From assembly GCA_006503535.1 (NCBI GenBank), contig QYRS01000003.1:558001-622000 (forward strand): 64,000 nucleotides of DNA. The letters run 5' to 3'. Each line of letters starts with the position of its first letter. The first letter of the stretch is position 1. Both the position numbers and the translations under genes were made by a program. Below are positions 59,624-64,000 of this stretch, piece after piece. This DNA comes from Arthrinium phaeospermum. Taxonomy: Eukaryota > Ascomycota > Sordariomycetes > Amphisphaeriales > Apiosporaceae. The notes under the pieces were generated by a model. That model had not been told where the DNA came from. It worked only from the letters and a program-made list of their open reading frames with translations, and did not search any database.

Positions 59624-60538
59624 ATGGCCAACCCCCTCGACACCGACGCCGGCTCCGAGCTGTTCAGCAGCTACGAGGCCGAGTTCAAGCTCGTCCAGGC
59701 CGACCTGACGCAGAAGCTGGACCAGATCCCCGAACTGAGCGGCGAGCCGCGCAAGGCCGCCATCAACCAAGGAGAGCGAGCGCTGGAGGAAGCCGATGAA
59801 TTGGTACGGACATGATCACATGCATACATACGGTGGTGACACCAACCATCACCACCCCCAGCGATACCATCAAGAACACTTTTGCGCCACCCGCATAATA
59901 GAGAAAGACAGAGCAGGAATCAAAGGATGACATTTACTAACTGTTCTCCCCCACGCCAACAGCTAGGCGCCATGCGCCTCGAAAAAGCCAACATCCCCTC
60001 GGCCTCGCGCACCAAGATCAACCAGCGCTTCCGCAACTTCGAGACGGACGTGGACAAGTACCGGCGCAAGCTGCGGTCCCTGGCCGACGACCGGGCCGCC
60101 CTCTTCGGGTCGCGCTACACGGACAACCCGGGCGGCGCCCCGGACGCCCAGGCCGAGCAGCGCCAGCAGCTGCTGAGCGGCACCGACCGCCTCGACCGCA
60201 GCACCCAGCGCCTGCGCAACTCGCAGGCCCTCGCCAACGAGACCGAGGGCATCGGCGCCGCCACCCTCGCCGACCTCCACGTCCAGCGCGAGCGCATCTC
60301 CCACACGGGCGCCATGCTCCACGAGAGCGAGGGCTACGTCGACCGCAGCGTCAAGACACTGCGCGGCATGGCGCGTAGGTAATGGACTTTGGCCCTTATA
60401 CCCCCAACGAACAGAGAGAAGGAAACAATTACTGACAAACGACTTCGCAGGATGGCTACAAATCGGATAATCACGATTGCTATCATCACCGTCTTGGTTC
60501 TACTCATTTTCGCTGTCATCTACAGCAAGTTCAAATAG
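59624..60538 (+). CDS. VTI1: v-SNARE/Qb-SNARE Vti1
   Basis: Three exons (59624-59803, 59963-60378, 60451-60538) give about 227 residues. The N-terminal domain is a helical bundle (ELFSSYEAEFKLVQADLTQKL). The second exon carries the rest of it and the SNARE motif, including DRLDRSTQRLRNSQALANE and the central-layer Gln in LADLHVQRERI. The last exon encodes the C-terminal anchor (IITIAIITVLVLLIFAVIY) followed by SKFK. Vti1 functions in retrograde Golgi traffic and transport to endosome and vacuole, pairing with several syntaxins. Splice phases are consistent and the anchor directly follows the SNARE motif, as in the family. The start ATG at 59624 gives MANPLDTDAGSELFSSYE. Confidence 0.96.
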
Positions 60539-61035
60539 ACGACGCAACGCGAGCGGAGCGAAGCGCCAAAGTCCCGGAGACAGTAAGATGCATTGAGACG
60601 ATACGGACCAAGTAAGTCCTAAGGGGAGGAGTAGGTTACGCAATGTACAATTTTGAGGAGTTTAGGAGTTCTTGGTTGGAAAGAAGACCATGCCCGTCGT
60701 TCACGTACAGTACATACATAATTAACATCAGCATGTGGATCACTAAATTCCATTTTGTTCGAACTTCATAAACTTTTTGTTTCTTTTCATCTCGTATCCT
60801 TTTTGCCATACCCGTACGCCGTACAATGAAAGGGGGGAACCAAGCAAATAGCCTTGTAGACCCCGAAAGGTAGAGAGAGAGAACGACGATCTATATGAAA
60901 GGTGCATGAATATAAATAACCCCAAGCACCCAAGTTACGTCGATAGGGAGGGATATCTAACAAGGCGCCCCAAAACTCGGGCAAGCCGTAGACTATGGGT
61001 ATCAACAACTCAACATGGCCATAACCTTGTGTGCA
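60539..61035. other. Spacer between convergent VTI1 and RRP12 genes
   Basis: About 500 bases of shared 3' flank are seen with AT-rich sequence. No gene or repeat was recognised. Confidence 0.5.
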
Positions 61036-64000
61036 TTACCTGCGTCCACCCCGTCGCTGGAAGTCAGGCTTTCCCACCTTGCCACCACCGCGGGTAGAAG
61101 GGCCATGCCTCTTGTCTTCACCAAGAGCGCGTCGGCCACCAGGGGAAATGCCGCCCCTACCTCCCCGGAAGTCACCTCCGCCTCGCCCTCCCCGGGAGTC
61201 GCCTCCCCGCCCTCCCCGGAAGCCGCCGCCTCGGCCACCTCCCCGGGAGTCACCGCCTCCTCTGCCTCGGAAACCACCACCTCCTCGCGGGCCACCTCGG
61301 GAATCGCCGCGGCCCCTGTTGACTGTCTTTCGGATGGTAGCGACTTCCTCATCGTCCACGTCCATCTCATCGTCGTCATTGCCACGGCGGTTGCTGAACT
61401 TGAGGCGGCCACGCTGGCCACGGACACCAATGTCTTTGCCGCGGAGAGCCGCAACATAAGCACCAACGCCGCTATCGCCGCCACCGTGAGACGGCGTGTC
61501 GATAACCATGGCGTCGTCCTCATCACTGTCTTGTCCCAGGATGAGCTTGCCGTCCATGTCGGTCTTTGCCTTGGTCCTGCCGGCTTGGCGCATCTTGACG
61601 GGCTTCGTAGACGATATGCTGGCCAGTGCCCTTTTATCCAAGAGATCGAGGGGCTCATCTTCATCTTCCATGATGTAGGTGTTGCCGCCCTTCTTCCCCT
61701 TCCGTGAGGCACCGCCCATGTCGTCGTCAGAGTCATCCTCAGCCTCGGAATCGTCACTGGAATACAGAGCCTCATCGTATTCGCTCTCAAATCGGTTCTT
61801 CTTCTTTCCATTGGTCTGCTCCTCCTCTTCGTCCTCGCCTTCGCCCTTGGCGGCATCCTTCTTCCGCTTGCTGCGCTCCTTGGACTTGCGAATGTTGTTA
61901 ATCAACTTGCGATCTTCCTCAGGGCAGTGCTTGTTGATGACATCTACACCAAAGCGTCGCACCATGCGTTCCAAGATATGCTTGACCTTCACCCTGAAGT
62001 GGCTCTTGTGGCCATGCGACCAGACTAGCAGGTTCGGAACCATGGTAGCCAACCTCGGAAGCATCATTTCTGTGGGGAGGCTGATGACGCAGACCTTGAC
62101 GAATCCAAGAACACTCCTGACGATCTCTCTGTTGCTGGAAGTCAAGAAGAGATCCATGGTTTGCACCAGGTCATTAAGCAATTCATTGCTGAGCGACTGG
62201 CGGAATTCGTACAGGATACGAGTGATGGCAGTGATGGAGGCGGATATCATGTGCGGAGTGCTACCTGCCAGACCAGCACTGACCATGGTGAAGTATTCTT
62301 CGATACTGGCCTTGGACGAGGCAGCATCGCTCGGCATATTCGGAATCTTGTTGTTCTGAATCGGCTTGCCCTTGGATTCCTCGAGCTTCTCGCCCATGAT
62401 GACAAGGAGCTCAAATGCAGAAGTTCTTGCTCGTTCGTTGTTTTCTCGGCAGCAGATCACAACCTCGGACAGAACCGCTGGGATGAAATGCAATGAGCCG
62501 TCAGGGATGAACGGGATCATGCAGGTAATTGCAGCAAGTCGTTCTCTTCGAGCAGGCACGGAGCACTTCTCGGCACTGGATAACAGAAGCCCTTGCAGCT
62601 CGTCGAACCGTTCGTTGAGCGCAATTTGTCCGTTCTCGGAGTCCGCCAAGCGCGGGATCAGCTTGTAGGCCTTCTTTTGCAGCTGAGGATCGTCGTCTCT
62701 AACGATAATGAGAGACGCGATATTGAAGAGAGCAGCGAAGCTCTGGCGCGGCAGGTATGTAGACATCGTAATCACAAGATCCATCAGCGTTTGGCTTGTT
62801 GAAGGTCCTTGTTCCTTCTTCTTTTTGTCAGCCCGGGCTGCCAAGACAGACGAGGCGGCGACCTCTTGCTCCTTGGTGGCTTCGGTCAGAGCATTTGCCA
62901 GCATTTCGCTGACACGGTCAAACGTTTCGACAAGCTCATTCTCAGGGGTGATGCTCAAGTAAGCATTGATGGTTTGCAGGATGGGGCCTCTCGATTGGGG
63001 CAGAGTCTGGCTGTACACGTTGAACATGACCGCCAGTAAGTTGCTAGCGAAGGTGCCGAGATAGGTCAGGTTCTTCTGAGCATCCGCCTTTGAGACTCGG
63101 CTCTGGAGGATCATGTCTTCTTCCTCCTCCTCAATCGCCGTGATTGCTTGGTTAGATTCAACTAGGGCCCTCAGTGCCCGGCAAACATCCAAACGCAGAT
63201 CAACCTGCTGGTACAACAGGTTGGCAAGCATCTCAGCAAATTCCTTGTCAAAGGCTACCGTCAGATCCAGTGGCAAGTCACAGTATCCGGGGAGAATAGA
63301 CCACGTCTGTTGCACCAGCGTTTCGTAGATCTTGGTTTCCATGGTCTTTGGCGCGTCACCGTGGTCAAGTACTTTCTGGAACATGGTTTCGCTCAAAGGA
63401 ATGAACTCGGTCTTGAAGTGTTGAAGGTTGGTGTTGCTTGTGTAGTCGCGCAGAGTTGGCAGGAGCCAAGCTCGACCTGGCTGCCCCTTGACAGGCTTTA
63501 GGAGGTTGAGAGGCAGCACATTGAGGACAGCTTCCGGGCCCATGGCTCTGATAGCCTTTCCAAGAACCTCGTCCGCCTCCTTCTTGCCCATGAACGAATC
63601 GTTGCCACGGATCTCACCGACAGACTTGGCGAGGTTCAAGAGCATCGGGTTTGCTCGCCACCGCAGAGAGTCGTACATGGCACCAAACACCTTGAAAGTC
63701 TCCATCCAAGCAGCCTGGTACTTGACGCTCAGGAGCTCCTCGGTATGTTTGGCGATTTTCTCCAATATCTTTTCGTCGAAGATAGACGGCTCGAGGATGA
63801 CTTGGTTGGGGATACAGGTGGCAACGAATGCGATGAGACATTCCGATGCCGAGACCCTGATGTTATGCGACGAAGACTCTAAGAATGACGAGACCATCTC
63901 GAAGAGCTCGGGCAATTTCTGGAATGTGTCCTCCGGCTCCAGCTGAGCAGCGACTTCGTAGCCTCGCGAAAGGATAGCAATCCAGGGGGGCAGGAGCTGA
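61036..64000 (-). CDS. RRP12: Ribosome biogenesis protein Rrp12, partial (N-terminus beyond window)
   Basis: One long open frame of about 988 codons runs off the right edge of the window; the start codon is outside. The protein is a HEAT/ARM-repeat scaffold: blocks such as QLLPPWIAILSRGYEV, LIAFVATCIPNQVI, VLNVLPLNLL and WLLPTLRDYT fit Rrp12, which helps export and maturation of the 40S and 60S precursors. The HEAT part is followed by a basic-acidic linker (RSKRKKDAAKGEGEDEEEEQ), an acidic Ser/Asp patch, and a C-terminal Arg/Gly-rich tail of about 95 residues with RGG and RGRGG units (about bases 61036-61330). That tail suggests RNA binding and arginine methylation; it is an inference. No intron is seen inside the window. 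The antisense frame over the RGG tail is a compositional shadow. Confidence 0.95.
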   Translation of the reverse strand, partial: QLLPPWIAILSRGYEVAAQLEPEDTFQKLPELFEMVSSFLESSSHNIRVSASECLIAFVATCIPNQVILEPSIFDEKILEKIAKHTEELLSVKYQAAWMETFKVFGAMYDSLRWRANPMLLNLAKSVGEIRGNDSFMGKKEADEVLGKAIRAMGPEAVLNVLPLNLLKPVKGQPGRAWLLPTLRDYTSNTNLQHFKTEFIPLSETMFQKVLDHGDAPKTMETKIYETLVQQTWSILPGYCDLPLDLTVAFDKEFAEMLANLLYQQVDLRLDVCRALRALVESNQAITAIEEEEEDMILQSRVSKADAQKNLTYLGTFASNLLAVMFNVYSQTLPQSRGPILQTINAYLSITPENELVETFDRVSEMLANALTEATKEQEVAASSVLAARADKKKKEQGPSTSQTLMDLVITMSTYLPRQSFAALFNIASLIIVRDDDPQLQKKAYKLIPRLADSENGQIALNERFDELQGLLLSSAEKCSVPARRERLAAITCMIPFIPDGSLHFIPAVLSEVVICCRENNERARTSAFELLVIMGEKLEESKGKPIQNNKIPNMPSDAASSKASIEEYFTMVSAGLAGSTPHMISASITAITRILYEFRQSLSNELLNDLVQTMDLFLTSSNREIVRSVLGFVKVCVISLPTEMMLPRLATMVPNLLVWSHGHKSHFRVKVKHILERMVRRFGVDVINKHCPEEDRKLINNIRKSKERSKRKKDAAKGEGEDEEEEQTNGKKKNRFESEYDEALYSSDDSEAEDDSDDDMGGASRKGKKGGNTYIMEDEDEPLDLLDKRALASISSTKPVKMRQAGRTKAKTDMDGKLILGQDSDEDDAMVIDTPSHGGGDSGVGAYVAALRGKDIGVRGQRGRLKFSNRRGNDDDEMDVDDEEVATIRKTVNRGRGDSRGGPRGGGGFRGRGGGDSRGGGRGGGFRGGRGGDSRGGRGGGDFRGGRGGISPGGRRALGEDKRHGPSTRGGGKVGKPDFQRRGGRR

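Noticed and set aside
61015..61707. 230-codon plus-strand frame over the RRP12 tail
   Set aside because: Generated by the Arg/Gly-rich repetitive tail; no independent support.

Overview
This window looks like a nuclear chromosome segment from a filamentous ascomycete (Pezizomycotina, most likely Sordariomycetes). The evidence is: intron-bearing genes on both strands with short introns (about 50-100 nt, GTA/GTG donors, CTAAC-like branch sites); pyrimidine-rich leaders; G/C-ending codon bias in highly expressed genes; and fungal-specific families such as Lhs1, Vti1, secreted cupredoxins, LaeA-like methyltransferases and orphan low-complexity proteins. I cannot name the genus. There are no operons, CRISPR arrays or prokaryotic features.

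Layout. 1-4.2 kb: mitochondrial ADP/ATP carrier and the kinetochore/Fanconi histone-fold protein CENP-X (Mhf2). 6.9-7.7 kb: GPI-type serine/glycine-rich cupredoxin. 9.4-14.5 kb: a membrane MAPR/cytochrome-b5-like protein (minus) and the ER Hsp70 Lhs1 (plus), sharing an upstream region. 16.7-20.6 kb: pepsin-like aspartic protease, then a small coiled-coil orphan on the minus strand. 20.6-25.4 kb: a long gene-empty stretch with an inverted-repeat element. 25.4-31.4 kb: a BRD8-like bromodomain protein and an AT-hook chromatin protein in tandem. 32.3-36.6 kb: a type II membrane orphan and a SET-domain protein (minus). 36.6-40.9 kb: a second gene-poor stretch with one possible small TATA-driven gene. 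40.9-47.1 kb: an extended SDR reductase and a large low-complexity orphan that I join across a 423-nt intron. 48.8-49.9 kb: ribosomal protein L26 (uL24) and a divergent intron-containing tRNA-Thr. 52.2-57.6 kb: LaeA-like methyltransferase, Cox11, and an FAD oxidoreductase with a C-terminal membrane segment. 59.6-64.0 kb: the SNARE Vti1 convergent with Rrp12, which is cut by the window end.

Most genes are housekeeping (mitochondrial transport and COX assembly, ER folding, vesicle fusion, ribosome biogenesis and translation, chromatin) mixed with secreted or specialised enzymes. I see no coherent biosynthetic cluster and no convincing undescribed multi-gene system.

The most notable cross-cutting signal is that three otherwise intact genes (cupredoxin, aspartic protease, bromodomain protein) each appear to lack exactly one base in a homopolymer run. 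This suggests systematic homopolymer errors in the assembly, or less likely parallel pseudogenisation. Other points of interest are a bromodomain whose acetyl-lysine-anchoring Asn is replaced, a perfect 73-bp tandem duplication, a 27-bp-armed inverted repeat, and the long-intron gene structure at 43.4-47.1 kb.
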